Source: Jeotgalibacillus soli
GTDB taxonomy: Bacteria; Bacillota; Bacilli; Bacillales; Jeotgalibacillaceae
Reading direction: 5' to 3'
DNA: 64,000 nucleotides
NCBI RefSeq assembly: GCF_000829435.1
Contig: NZ_JXRP01000022.1
Coordinates: forward strand, 62,001 to 126,000
The notes under the pieces were generated by a model that did not search any database, was not told the origin of the DNA, and saw nothing but the letters and a program-made list of their open reading frames with translations. Positions 1 to 8,670 of this stretch are shown in pieces; position 1 is the stretch's first letter; each line of letters opens with the position of its first letter. A program made the position numbers and the translations under genes.

Positions 1-739
1 TAGGCAGGTAGCTTGAATACGTAATCATAATGGCAAAGGCAATCGATAAACTAAAGAAAATTTGCCCATAAGCCGCTACCCAAACTTTACCATCTGTAAT
101 CATTTCCCAGTTTGGCTGGAAGAATGCATTTAATCCATCCAATGCTCCTGGCAAGGTCATAGCTCTAATAACAATAATTAAGAATAAGACGACAAGGGTT
201 GGGATCATAATTTTGTTGGCACGCTCGATTCCTCGTTTAACACCTGCAAATAAAACACCAAGCGCCACACCCCAAACAATTATTAGAGGAATTAAAACAC
301 CTGGAACCAGTGAACCGACGGCCCCTGCTTCTCCTACCTGCAAGTAATCAACAAGCAGGAAGGTTTGAGGATCGTCTCCCCAAGCATTGCTGAATGAAAA
401 ATAAGCAAATGACATCGCCCATGCAATAATGACCGCATAATAAGTAGAAATGACGAACGCGATTGCGACTTGCCACCAGCCAATCCATTCTGCTCCTTTA
501 CTCATACGGCTGTATGAAAGGGGTGCAGATCCACGATATTTCTGGCCGATCGTAAATTCCAGGATAAGGAGCGGAATTCCAGCAGTTAATAAAGCGAATA
601 AGTACGGTAAGAAAAATGCTCCTCCTCCATTTTCATAAGCGACCCCAGGAAAGCGCCAAATGTTACCTAGTCCGATAGCTGAGCCCACAGCAGCCATTAT
701 AAATCCAGCACGCGTTCCCCATTGTGGACGATTTTCCAT
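1..739 (-). CDS. Sodium-dependent (NSS/SNF family) transporter, C-terminus beyond window
   Basis: About 246 N-terminal residues of a neurotransmitter:sodium symporter-family membrane protein; the 3' end lies outside the window. The N-terminus has the family hallmark around residues 18-30 (AAVGSAIGLGNIWRFPG), which lines the Na+/substrate site in TM1, followed by several hydrophobic segments. The start is the ATG at 739, with a strong GGGGGG-type Shine-Dalgarno about 8 bases upstream. Bacterial members import amino acids with Na+; the substrate cannot be told from this part. It stands alone behind its own promoter. Confidence 0.88.
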   Translation of the reverse strand, partial: MENRPQWGTRAGFIMAAVGSAIGLGNIWRFPGVAYENGGGAFFLPYLFALLTAGIPLLILEFTIGQKYRGSAPLSYSRMSKGAEWIGWWQVAIAFVISTYYAVIIAWAMSFAYFSFSNAWGDDPQTFLLVDYLQVGEAGAVGSLVPGVLIPLIIVWGVALGVLFAGVKRGIERANKIMIPTLVVLFLIIVIRAMTLPGALDGLNAFFQPNWEMITDGKVWVAAYGQIFFSLSIAFAIMITYSSYLP

Positions 740-818
740 ACTAGTCCCCCCTAATGTACTCCCTATATATATCCCGGAAGTTTCCGTATATTCAGATTAT
801 TTAGTTTAATATAAAATT

Positions 819-846
819 AGTATAGCACTTGTTACCTAATTGTAAA
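819..846 (-). promoter_or_regulatory. Sigma-A-type promoter of the NSS transporter
   Basis: On the minus strand a TTTACA -35 (841-846) and TATACT -10 (819-824) are separated by 16 bases, about 80 bases before the transporter start. The rest of 740-1003 is AT-rich with no coding signal. Confidence 0.5.
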
Positions 847-1003
847 GTAATATTTAAAAAATAATATGAATTATATGAAAATAATTATTTTCAATCATTA
901 CTTTATTCCAAATTAGGATTTTTATATAATAAAACAATATTAATATGATTTTTCCCCACTCTAATTGTACTTTTACATGCTATCACAATAATCCTTTAAA
1001 TTG

Positions 1004-1040
1004 GAAAAGGAAGCTAACCGATTAACGGCAGCTTCCTTTC
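1004..1040 (-). terminator. Terminator after the NhaC-family gene
   Basis: A near-perfect stem (arms AAAGGAAGCT and AGCTTCCTTT) directly follows the stop at 1043 on the minus strand. The U-tract is short. Confidence 0.55.
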
Positions 1041-1042
1041 AA

Positions 1043-2677
1043 TTAATTTTCTTCAGTAGATCTAACATTATTATTAGTTGAAATTTTCCCCATAACGATG
1101 GCGAAAACAATTAGTAAAAGAACGACCAAACCAAGCGCCAGTAACGTGTTGTCTGTAAAACCAAGCACTACGTATCCAGCTGCAGCAATGGCAGCGGCTG
1201 TTAACGCGTATGGAATTTGAGTGAGTACATGGTCCATATGATTGCTTCCTGCTCCCGTTGACGAAAGAATGGTTGTATCGGAAATTGGTGAGCAATGATC
1301 ACCGAATACTGCTCCTGCCAAGACAGCCGCTAATGCCGGTAATAATAGCTCAACATCAGTAACAGCCGTAATTTGTCCAGCGATTGGCAGTAAAATACCG
1401 AATGATCCCCATGACGTTCCTGTAGAAAATGCCATAACCCCTGCCGTAAGGAAAAGAATGAGAGGTAACCAAGCTACATTCAGGTTAGAGGCTTCAACAA
1501 GACTAGCTAGATATTCACCTGTTTGCAGTTCTCCAATAAGCCCTACAAGCATCCATGCAAAAATAAGGATATAGATGGCTGGCAGCATTGATTTTACCCC
1601 TTCTTTTAAAGCAAGAATAAATGCTGTTCCCCCTATTTCGTTTGTACGCTTCATTTGGTTGATAAGTAATATAATCGCAACAACTAAACCGACAAGACCA
1701 CCATATACTAATGATTTTGCTACATCCGTATATTCAAACATTTGTATTAAAGAAGCAGCCTGACCAGTGTCTTCTCTGTAAAGCTGGCTGCCTGTCCACA
1801 TCATAGCACCGACCGTACCAATAACAAGTGCAATAATCGGCCATACAAGATCGCCTACAGTTCCATGGCTACTCGTCGGTAAATCATTCTTCAATTCCCC
1901 TGGAATTTCTTTTGTTTCATCATATACATGACCCGTTTCAATGGCACGAAGCTCATGCTTGCGCATAAGGCCAAAATCAACACCTCGCAACGCGACAATT
2001 AAAACAATACCAAGTGTTGCCCATACATATAGATTCATCGGAATTATTTGCATAAAGGCCGAGAATGCAGAGTAATCAGTAATTCCATGATGAACTAAAA
2101 TACCGCCAATAATGGCAATAATATAGGCTCCCCAGCTAGAAATAGGTGATACAACACATACAGGCGCGGCTGTTGAATCAATGATATACGCTAACTTTGC
2201 ACGTGAAACTCTATGTCTGTCTGTCACGGGTCTTGCAATCTGTCCAACGGCTAAACTGTTAAAATAATCATCTATAAATATAATAATACCAAGCATTGCT
2301 GCCAGCAGCTGTGCCCCAGCTCGTGTTTTTACACGTTTCATCGCCCAGTCTCCAAACGCTCTTGCACCGCCTGAAACATTAATAAATGCCGTAATAACAC
2401 CCAGAATCAATAGAAATAGAATAATAAAGATATTCCAAAGATTTAACTCACCAGGAGCGCCATCAGATCCATAGGACCAGAATACGCCGCTAAATGTCAG
2501 CCAAAGGCTTTCCAACGTTGATAATTCGTCTCCAGATGCTTGAAAAAAATTAAAGCCCGTTACAAGCAATGCAGCCGATACGATTCCTGCACCAAGAGAC
2601 AGCAATACTCTTCTTGTCAGCAATACCATTAAGATCGCAATAATCGGCGGTATTATTGAATAAATTGTTCCTTCCAT
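1043..2677 (-). CDS. NhaC-family Na+/H+ antiporter-like transporter, probable lysine transporter
   Basis: A 544-residue polytopic membrane protein of the NhaC family, with features such as IIIFIDDYFNSLAVG near residue 150 and GTSWGSFGI near 430. I start it at the ATG at 2677, which has TAAGGAGG nine bases upstream; the longer ORF to 2764 would run into the riboswitch terminator. A lysine riboswitch and intrinsic terminator lie in its leader, so transcription should fall when lysine is plentiful. L-box-controlled NhaC-type proteins have been predicted in comparative genomics to be lysine transporters (LysW). The substrate here is inferred from the riboswitch, not from the protein itself. Confidence 0.88.
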   Translation of the reverse strand: MEGTIYSIIPPIIAILMVLLTRRVLLSLGAGIVSAALLVTGFNFFQASGDELSTLESLWLTFSGVFWSYGSDGAPGELNLWNIFIILFLLILGVITAFINVSGGARAFGDWAMKRVKTRAGAQLLAAMLGIIIFIDDYFNSLAVGQIARPVTDRHRVSRAKLAYIIDSTAAPVCVVSPISSWGAYIIAIIGGILVHHGITDYSAFSAFMQIIPMNLYVWATLGIVLIVALRGVDFGLMRKHELRAIETGHVYDETKEIPGELKNDLPTSSHGTVGDLVWPIIALVIGTVGAMMWTGSQLYREDTGQAASLIQMFEYTDVAKSLVYGGLVGLVVAIILLINQMKRTNEIGGTAFILALKEGVKSMLPAIYILIFAWMLVGLIGELQTGEYLASLVEASNLNVAWLPLILFLTAGVMAFSTGTSWGSFGILLPIAGQITAVTDVELLLPALAAVLAGAVFGDHCSPISDTTILSSTGAGSNHMDHVLTQIPYALTAAAIAAAGYVVLGFTDNTLLALGLVVLLLIVFAIVMGKISTNNNVRSTEEN

Positions 2678-2732
2678 ATTGTCCTCCTTAAATATAGATC
2701 GGGTAGAACAGAGTGTACATGATGTAAAAACG

Positions 2733-2771
2733 CAAAAAAGGGCAATGATAGAGGTCTCTACCATTACCCTT
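2733..2771 (-). terminator. Attenuator terminator of the lysine riboswitch
   Basis: On the minus strand, GGGTAATGGTAGAG pairs with CTCTATCATTGCCC (two G-U pairs), followed by TTTTTT. It lies between the lysine aptamer and the transporter start. A CATTAC stretch upstream (2783-2788) can pair with GTAATG in the 5' arm, giving a possible antiterminator. Confidence 0.82.
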
Positions 2772-2802
2772 GTGTTCGTTAAGTAATGTATGCTCCATCA
2801 CG

Positions 2803-2980
2803 ATCTGTAGCTCCTCATTGCAAAAATTTTCTGCAATGAGAGTGTTATCCTTCTTAAAGATAACCCCAGTGATAGGCCCTTGACGGATCATTATCACTTC
2901 GGCAATTCTTCCCTTTCAGCTGCGATCATCGTTGTCATCCTTACACAGCGTACTCTTGAAGACTGCTCCTCTACCCCATC
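2803..2980 (-). promoter_or_regulatory. Lysine riboswitch (L-box) aptamer
   Basis: Read on the minus strand, the leader carries L-box core blocks in the right order: GTAGAGGAGC, CTTCAAGAGTA, GCTGAAAGGG, TTGCCGAAG, then GGGGTTATC. A closing hairpin (CTCATTGCA / TGCAATGAG) and GAGCTAC, which pairs back to GTAG, complete the fold. The layout matches the B. subtilis lysC leader. A terminator follows at 2733-2771, so lysine binding should cause early termination and lower expression of the NhaC-family transporter. Confidence 0.93.
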
Positions 2981-3019
2981 GAATTATGATGTGGTGATCT
3001 ATTCTTTTTTTACTAATTC

Positions 3020-3048
3020 ATACTACCAGTCCCCGCTGCTCCTGACAA
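3020..3048 (-). promoter_or_regulatory. Promoter of the lysine riboswitch transcript
   Basis: Minus-strand TTGTCA (3043-3048), a 17-base spacer and TAGTAT (3020-3025) with an extended TGn element. It sits just after the yunB stop and about 40 bases before the L-box core. Confidence 0.7.
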
Positions 3049-3051
3049 GTG

Positions 3052-3810
3052 TTAATTTGTAGGCAATGGAACCTCAAGTGATGGAGACATGCCTTCTCCA
3101 ATATTATAGATCTCAGGAACCTGTCCTTGAATCAAACCCATTGCAACCGGAATATCCTGTTCAATGGTGGTAATGCCAGTAGCAAATGGCACGATGATCT
3201 GTACGTTCACAACAAGGTGGATTGAAACCTCCACATAAGCGTTATTTATGCCAAACTCCCGTATATCTGATTTGATGTTTGATTGGACATCCCCAACAGC
3301 ATGAAAGCGAATGGGGATTTTGGGGCCAAGGTTCCCAATCAAAGCATTATTGGCGGCTTGGCCAAGCGGGATCGTATAGACAATTCCTTCCATATCACCT
3401 GATTCTTCTACCTCAATATCAAGCTCCGTCAAAGAACGTAATACCTTTGTATCCCCCCGCTCGATGGCACGTAAATGCTCCTGTACAAGCTCAGTGGTTT
3501 CTGATAAAACCCGATTAATAATTTCTGTATTGAATTTAGTGGTAACCATCTCGGCTGAATCTGTCGGAACGTTATCAATAATATCATTTATATCCATAAC
3601 ATTTGCAATTTCACGGTTTATCGCTTTGCTAATAACAAGCGAGCCTATTTTTCTTGTTTGTGATTCCGCATATGTCATTAACGCTGGCTTGATACCCGTA
3701 TTGATCATCCATAAACCAAGTAGTGTAAAGACCACAAACATAATACATGACAACAGCCAAACATATCGGACTGGCCATGCACCCCTTATCTTTTGCCGAT
3801 TCCATTTCAC
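3052..3810 (-). CDS. yunB: Sporulation protein YunB
   Basis: A 252-residue protein close in size to B. subtilis YunB (about 254). A single N-terminal membrane segment (about residues 12-38, VWLLSCIMFVVFTLLGLW) is followed by an extracytoplasmic domain. B. subtilis YunB is made in the mother cell and is needed for efficient spore formation. I choose the GTG start at 3810, preceded by GAAGGAGGG about 10 bases upstream; the longer ORF to 3906 would overlap the HD-GYP gene. The yun gene order supports the name. Confidence 0.88.
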   Translation of the reverse strand: MKWNRQKIRGAWPVRYVWLLSCIMFVVFTLLGLWMINTGIKPALMTYAESQTRKIGSLVISKAINREIANVMDINDIIDNVPTDSAEMVTTKFNTEIINRVLSETTELVQEHLRAIERGDTKVLRSLTELDIEVEESGDMEGIVYTIPLGQAANNALIGNLGPKIPIRFHAVGDVQSNIKSDIREFGINNAYVEVSIHLVVNVQIIVPFATGITTIEQDIPVAMGLIQGQVPEIYNIGEGMSPSLEVPLPTN

Positions 3811-3859
3811 AAAAAAACGCCCTCCTTCACAATTAGTGTATGCGAAGGAATAGGCGTTT
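3811..3859 (-). promoter_or_regulatory. Hairpin with U-tract that includes the yunB ribosome binding site
   Basis: On the minus strand AAACGCC...TTCCTTC pairs with GAAGGA..GGCGTT, followed by seven Ts and then directly the GTG start of yunB. The 3' arm contains the yunB Shine-Dalgarno. It could terminate the HD-GYP transcript, mask the yunB RBS in read-through RNA, or both. Confidence 0.6.
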
Positions 3860-3862
3860 TTC

Positions 3863-4960
3863 CTAGAGATCTGATAAAACAATATCCGTATTAGTGATTT
3901 CCACATTAAGCATTTCTATTAAACTAATCTCGTATGGATTTTCTATAATCTCTTCACCGTTTTGCATGATCCTTATGTTAGGACGAGTAGCAAAGCCTTT
4001 ATTTTGAGAAGAAATAATCCCTCTTCTGCCGTCATTCAATTCAACAGACAGACCGTTTGGAAAAATGGCAACAGCCTGTTTAAAGGCTTTTATAACCGTC
4101 TTATCAAATAACCTGCCCTCACCATCATGAAGAATTTCCAACCCTTGTGATGGCAGCATTTTTTTTCGATATACTCGATTTGATGTTACGGCATCAAATA
4201 CATCTGCAACGGCCATGATTTTTGCATATGGATGAATGTCCTTTGCTAAAATACCGCGTGGATAACCAGAACCGTCTAAACGCTCGTGATGCTGAAAAGC
4301 ACAGTGCGCCACTAAAATCGATACAGAATGTAAATTTCTAAGAATCTCAAAACCGTGCGTTGTATGATCTTTTATCATTAGAAATTCATTCTCAGTTAAA
4401 GCCCCAGGCTTTAACAGAACTTCTTCAGGTACCATAATTTTACCGATATCATGAAGAATGGCTCCCATTCCAATTAGTTCAAGCTGCTGCTGAGGAAGCT
4501 TAAGCTGCTTTGCGATTGCTAGCGTATACAAGGTTACATTAAAAGAATGATGAAATATGTATGAATCATAGATATAGGCATCTGAGAGTACGGTTAAGAG
4601 ATCAGCATTGGAGTGTAGATCGTCCAATACCTCACGTACAATATTTCGAAATTCTTTTGATTTTTGATCCAGTATGTAAGGTACAACCTTTCCTTTGCTG
4701 TCCGTCACTGACTTAAACGATTCCTCCATTTGTGAAAGAGCCTTTCTTCGCACCTCTACAGACACAGATTCCTTTACTTCTATTCCTTTTGATCGTTCAT
4801 CATCAATATACACATACTGAACACTGAGTTCTTTCAGACGCCCGATCATCCGCTCCGTCAGCAGGACATTTTCTTGGAGAAGGGGCCGCTCGGAAACATT
4901 GTAAATGGTATTGCCAAGTACCATTCCAGTGCGAAGCATCTTTGTTGAAATCAATCTCAC
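3863..4960 (-). CDS. HD-GYP domain phosphodiesterase
   Basis: A 365-residue cytoplasmic protein with an HD-GYP domain over roughly residues 130-300. The metal-binding HDIGK motif is near residue 167 and HHERLDGSGYPRG, the GYP signature, is near 220-232. This family hydrolyses cyclic di-nucleotides, mainly c-di-GMP. The N-terminal 100 residues have no sensor domain I recognise. It stands between yunD and yunB, and a terminator-like hairpin follows. The start ATG at 4960 is the first in frame, with only weak RBS support. Confidence 0.9.
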   Translation of the reverse strand: MRLISTKMLRTGMVLGNTIYNVSERPLLQENVLLTERMIGRLKELSVQYVYIDDERSKGIEVKESVSVEVRRKALSQMEESFKSVTDSKGKVVPYILDQKSKEFRNIVREVLDDLHSNADLLTVLSDAYIYDSYIFHHSFNVTLYTLAIAKQLKLPQQQLELIGMGAILHDIGKIMVPEEVLLKPGALTENEFLMIKDHTTHGFEILRNLHSVSILVAHCAFQHHERLDGSGYPRGILAKDIHPYAKIMAVADVFDAVTSNRVYRKKMLPSQGLEILHDGEGRLFDKTVIKAFKQAVAIFPNGLSVELNDGRRGIISSQNKGFATRPNIRIMQNGEEIIENPYEISLIEMLNVEITNTDIVLSDL

Positions 4961-5052
4961 ACCATCAACCTACTTTTCAACGATTTTGTAACGAATACTT
5001 TACCTTATTTATCGGTTGAATCTTAGGAGTTTTGACCTTTTCTTTCATTTTC

Positions 5053-6408
5053 TTACTTTATACGCTGTTTCAATAGATCACGGAGAAATTCCGGCATGAA
5101 ATAATGTTTTTTTGCACGCTGTAATTCAGGGAAAAAATAACCGAATGTAAACATATCAACAGTCGCAACTCGATATAGTTGGTCGTTTATAATCGGTTCA
5201 TGATTTACTAAAAATTGATTTGTATCTGCTACAAGCTCAATTCCATCATAGATAAAAGCCCCTAAAATCGTTCCTCGAAACCCCAACCCTTTCACTTCCA
5301 TTGTCGGCCACTCCGCGTTTTTTGATTGACGTAGAACTTCCTTTAGCTCTGCACCACTGAGTTCAACTAGGCAGGGATTGATGGGATGCGGTAAAATACG
5401 GTGCAAATCATATTCTGTAACTGGTCCTTCAGGTAATGCATCAAGCAATAAGCCGCCTGTCAGAAATGCACAATCAGCCTTGCACCATTCTTTAAGCGCA
5501 GAACATAGCAGTTGTGACAGCGGTGATGTAGATAATGGATTGTGTTCAAGCGGTTTCTCCAGTGTTGTGATAGCCGTTGAAAGCAATTCCTTCCCTTGAC
5601 GTTCCCACTCGCAAAGTTCTTCTTCCTCCTGCAATGATGCTGGCAATAAGGCAGTTTCTACAAGTTTAGCCGATCGTGCTGTTACACGTTTTATTGAATG
5701 ATCAAACTCGATTTCCACCTGTCCCACATACATACCGTATTTCCCCGCTGCAGCTAGTAAGGTTTTATTATGAAACTTTCCATCTTCCAATACATGGTGA
5801 GTATGCCCACCCATAATAATATCAATATCTGGACATTCTTCAGCGACCCATTCATCTTCACGTATGCCTAAATGAGATAAAAAAATTACGATATCCACTT
5901 TCTCCTTTAACACTCTTACTTGTGCTTTTAATTCATCCTTTGCAGAAGTGACTCTCCATTTTAACCGTTCATAAAAGGGACCATATTCAGCCGTCACCCC
6001 AACAATGCCAAGCTTTGTTCCCTTTGATGTCGTTAGGATTGTGTATGGCTTGGCCCATTCAGGTCTGACACCTTTTTCTGTAAAAAGATTTGCCACAACC
6101 ACTGGAAATTCAGCCTCATCATAAAGATGCTGCAGTTGATTATGTGAAAAAGTGATTCCTTCGTTATTTCCGATTGTGACGGCATCATAACCCACCTCAT
6201 TCAATAAGCGAATATTCTCTTTTCCTTTTGAACCTTCTGTAAGGGAATGAGAACGATCAACATGATCACCGATATCAAAAAGAAAAACATTCTCATTCTC
6301 AAGTTGATGATATTTTTTTCTTTGACCTATAAAATCACGTATTCGAGGCCAATTTTCAAAATGACTATGGAGATCATTTGTATGGTATAAATAAATCTTT
6401 TCTTTCAA
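5053..6408 (-). CDS. yunD: YunD-like metallophosphoesterase / 5'-nucleotidase
   Basis: A 451-residue protein with an N-terminal calcineurin-like metallophosphoesterase domain and a C-terminal 5'-nucleotidase domain. Metal ligands are visible in order: HTNDLHSH (residues 9-16), GDHVDRS, TIGNNEG, LSHLG and GGHTHH. There is no signal peptide, so it is probably cytoplasmic like B. subtilis YunD. The start is a TTG at 6408 preceded by AAAGGAGG. Family members remove phosphate from nucleotides; the true substrate is not known from sequence. Confidence 0.88.
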   Translation of the reverse strand: MKEKIYLYHTNDLHSHFENWPRIRDFIGQRKKYHQLENENVFLFDIGDHVDRSHSLTEGSKGKENIRLLNEVGYDAVTIGNNEGITFSHNQLQHLYDEAEFPVVVANLFTEKGVRPEWAKPYTILTTSKGTKLGIVGVTAEYGPFYERLKWRVTSAKDELKAQVRVLKEKVDIVIFLSHLGIREDEWVAEECPDIDIIMGGHTHHVLEDGKFHNKTLLAAAGKYGMYVGQVEIEFDHSIKRVTARSAKLVETALLPASLQEEEELCEWERQGKELLSTAITTLEKPLEHNPLSTSPLSQLLCSALKEWCKADCAFLTGGLLLDALPEGPVTEYDLHRILPHPINPCLVELSGAELKEVLRQSKNAEWPTMEVKGLGFRGTILGAFIYDGIELVADTNQFLVNHEPIINDQLYRVATVDMFTFGYFFPELQRAKKHYFMPEFLRDLLKQRIK

Positions 6409-7255
6409 CTGAAAAAAACCTCCTTTCCATCAGCCAATCATGCCTACCGGTATTGAACGCACTCCCATTACAACCAGAAGAATCTGTAATAAAAGGACCA
6501 GCTTGTCCGACTGCATTCGCACATTTAACCCAAGCTCCAAGCTTAGCGCCAAACCATGCACCAGCAGCCAGTAGAACCGTATATAGCCAATCGACATTTC
6601 CTAAATAAATATGAGTAGCTGAGCCTGTTAATGCAGACAGAAGCACTATAAACATGGATGTCCCAACCGCCACGTGTGGAGGAAATAAAAATGCTAAAAT
6701 CATAAGCGGCACCATCATGGTCCCACCGCCAATGCCAAATAGACCGGAAGTAATACCAACAGCAAATGCCGCAATAGTAGCGAATAAAGGAGGAAATCCA
6801 TATGTAAAAGTTTTTCCATGAGGATCAACAATTGTACGTTGGAATGAAGCTGATTTAAATCGTTCAACCGGCTTCAATCGACTTCGAATCATTAGAATTA
6901 AAGCAAGAAAGATCATGAATATCCCAAATGCAAGATGGAATGAATCTAAAGACACTCGTTGGTTTATCCATGCTCCAAAAATAGCTCCTGGACCGCTACC
7001 TATAAAAAAGATTAACCCGCTTTTAAGATCAACTGTTTTTGCTTTAAGATAAGCAAGCGTTGATGAAAATCCAGTAACGATCATTACGACTAATGAAATC
7101 CCTACAGCAGAATGAGACGTAATGCCTGTTAATATTGGTATTGCTGAGCCAAAGAATAAAAGTGCAGGAACGACAATTATTCCTCCCCCAAAACCTAGCA
7201 AAGCACCTGTAACACCTGCTGCCAATCCGATCAGCGGTAATAAAATCCATTCCAT
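6374..7255 (-). CDS. yunE: TauE/SafE-family permease YunE with a 3' frameshift
   Basis: A sulfite-exporter TauE/SafE-family membrane protein (GFGGGIIVVP repeat near residue 22, GIGGGTMMVP near 170). Residues 1-243 match the expected fold with about seven membrane segments. After GAWVK the open frame turns hydrophilic and runs 35 bases into yunD. Removing one A from the AAA at 6524-6526 restores a hydrophobic end (KLVLLLQILLVVMGVRS) that stops at 6430, just before the yunD RBS. That gives 274 residues, the usual size. So it is either truly frameshifted, losing the last membrane segment, or a sequencing error. The start ATG is at 7255. Confidence 0.85.
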   Translation of the reverse strand: MEWILLPLIGLAAGVTGALLGFGGGIIVVPALLFFGSAIPILTGITSHSAVGISLVVMIVTGFSSTLAYLKAKTVDLKSGLIFFIGSGPGAIFGAWINQRVSLDSFHLAFGIFMIFLALILMIRSRLKPVERFKSASFQRTIVDPHGKTFTYGFPPLFATIAAFAVGITSGLFGIGGGTMMVPLMILAFLFPPHVAVGTSMFIVLLSALTGSATHIYLGNVDWLYTVLLAAGAWFGAKLGAWVKCANAVGQAGPFITDSSGCNGSAFNTGRHDWLMERRFFSVERKDLFIPYK

Positions 7256-7272
7256 AACTTCAACTCCAAAGG

Positions 7273-8121
7273 TTAAAATAGGTCAAGCTGTCTAGGCGCC
7301 AGATCCTCATATTCAATTCCTAGAAGCTGCATCAATTGCTTCGCGTTATGTGCAGCGTCCCCACCAGAATTATTATTAAAAAGTATGTAGAGATCCTTCG
7401 ACTGCTGCTGTAGTTCACGAATGATTCCAACCCACTCAGAAAGCTCCTGTTCATTATATTTATATAAATATCGAACTTCTCTCCAGTTATCCCCATTCCC
7501 TTTTCGTGTCCAACCGTGCATATTTCGGCCATGAAAACGAATGAGTGTTGCTTTGGTATTCGTCGAGACCGGAACAATTGGGATCGAACCCTCTCCAGCC
7601 TGTGGCTCATCACAGACACTATGAATCCATTGCCCGTGCTCCATAAAGGAAATGGTTTTTTTTCTGAATATAGGAGAATACCACGTTTGATTACGAAATT
7701 CTAATGAAATCGGTACATCGCTTAACATGTGCTGGCAATAACGCAAATAATCCACATGAGCCTTCGTACAATTAAACCAAGGTGGAAACTGTAACAGAAC
7801 CATCGCAAGCTTTCCCTCATCAATAAAGGGCTGAAGCGATGCTCTAAACGCTTTAAACATCACTTCTTTTGAATCAAAAGGAATATCTCCACGCTGATGT
7901 CCCGTTATTCCCTGATAGGCTTTTATCACAAATTTAAAAGAAGAAGGCGTCTCATTAACCCACTTTTCAGCATGTCGAACCGGCTGCACTGCATAAAAGG
8001 ATGCATCCAGCTCGACAACTGGAAAATGACTCCCATAATCCTTCAGCTTATCTCGCCCAGCAGACGCTGGCATATAAAGACTAGGATGATCCCCCCACCC
8101 AGTCAAGCCAATATAAATCAT
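7273..8121 (-). CDS. yunF: DUF72-family protein YunF
   Basis: A 282-residue DUF72 (TIM-barrel-like) protein, the same size as B. subtilis YunF. Typical blocks are IYIGLTGWGDH at the N-terminus, ASFYAVQP near residue 40, LLQFPPWF near 112, IRFHGRN near 200 and LYILFNNNSGGDAAHNA near 250. No biochemical role is established for the family. I prefer the ATG at 8121 (RBS GGTGG) over the one at 8136, which lacks an RBS. It ends 17 bases before yunE and probably heads the yunF-E-D run. Confidence 0.87.
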   Translation of the reverse strand: MIYIGLTGWGDHPSLYMPASAGRDKLKDYGSHFPVVELDASFYAVQPVRHAEKWVNETPSSFKFVIKAYQGITGHQRGDIPFDSKEVMFKAFRASLQPFIDEGKLAMVLLQFPPWFNCTKAHVDYLRYCQHMLSDVPISLEFRNQTWYSPIFRKKTISFMEHGQWIHSVCDEPQAGEGSIPIVPVSTNTKATLIRFHGRNMHGWTRKGNGDNWREVRYLYKYNEQELSEWVGIIRELQQQSKDLYILFNNNSGGDAAHNAKQLMQLLGIEYEDLAPRQLDLF

Positions 8122-8161
8122 ACTATCACCCACCATATATATAAAAGCATTGTAACATATT

Positions 8162-8335
8162 AGAAAAGCGAAGGCGCCCGTTTAGACCCGACGCGCATAA
8201 GACGCAATGCCCCAGTTGGCACTCTTTTCCAACTGGGGCATTGGGGCTTATGACCTCGAGGGACTGGGCGCTGCAGCTGGACAATGAAAAGCAGAGGCTC
8301 ACGTTTAGACCCGGCGCGCATAAGACGCAATGACG
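8162..8335. repeat. Hairpin repeat family 1: one full unit and one half unit
   Basis: A unit starting GAAAAGCGAAGGCG contains a nested imperfect palindrome. Its inner stem is AATGCCCCAGTTGG / CCAACTGGGGCATT and its outer blocks are GCATAAG / CTTATGAC and CCCGACG / GAGGGACTGG. A second unit beginning near 8284 stops after the CATAAGACGCAATG block. The same unit occurs as a tandem array at 45139-45535. Confidence 0.8.
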
Positions 8336-8618
8336 ACTGCTTTATTGATGTTCAAGTTCAAATTTGATTTTATCGAAGCCCTTGTACAATTAATCGAAGC
8401 TTATAGCTGATTTACCGAAGCTCGAACACAATTTATCGAAGTTCAAAAAATCCCATCTGCTATTTGGGAGTTTTGAACTGATTATCACCTTCTTAAAAAG
8501 AGTGCAAATATCGAGTTACTCCCCCGACTTCTCACACCACCGTATGTATACGACAGTTACATCTATGTCTGAAGTAATTGTCAATATCTTAGAAAAAGAC
8601 TTTTCAACCCGGGCGTAT
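8336..8618. repeat. Gene-free spacer with short ATCGAAG repeats
   Basis: Between yunF and sufB there is no gene. At 8345-8455 the motif (A/T)ATCGAAGC or ACCGAAGC recurs four times at 27-35 base intervals with AT-rich linkers (repeat family 2, compare 45540-45680). The remainder to 8618 shows nothing I can name. Confidence 0.5.
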
Positions 8619-8657
8619 AAAAAAACGACAGGACTCTTTAATAAGAGTCCTGTCGTT
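8619..8657 (-). terminator. suf operon terminator
   Basis: A perfect stem (ACGACAGGACTCTT / AAGAGTCCTGTCGT) is followed by TTTTTTT on the minus strand, 14 bases after the sufB stop. Confidence 0.95.
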
Positions 8658-8670
8658 AGGTGATTCAATA

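Noticed and set aside
2688-2897. 69-codon minus-strand ORF in the nhaC leader
   Set aside because: It lies inside the lysine riboswitch and its terminator, so it is a chance frame.
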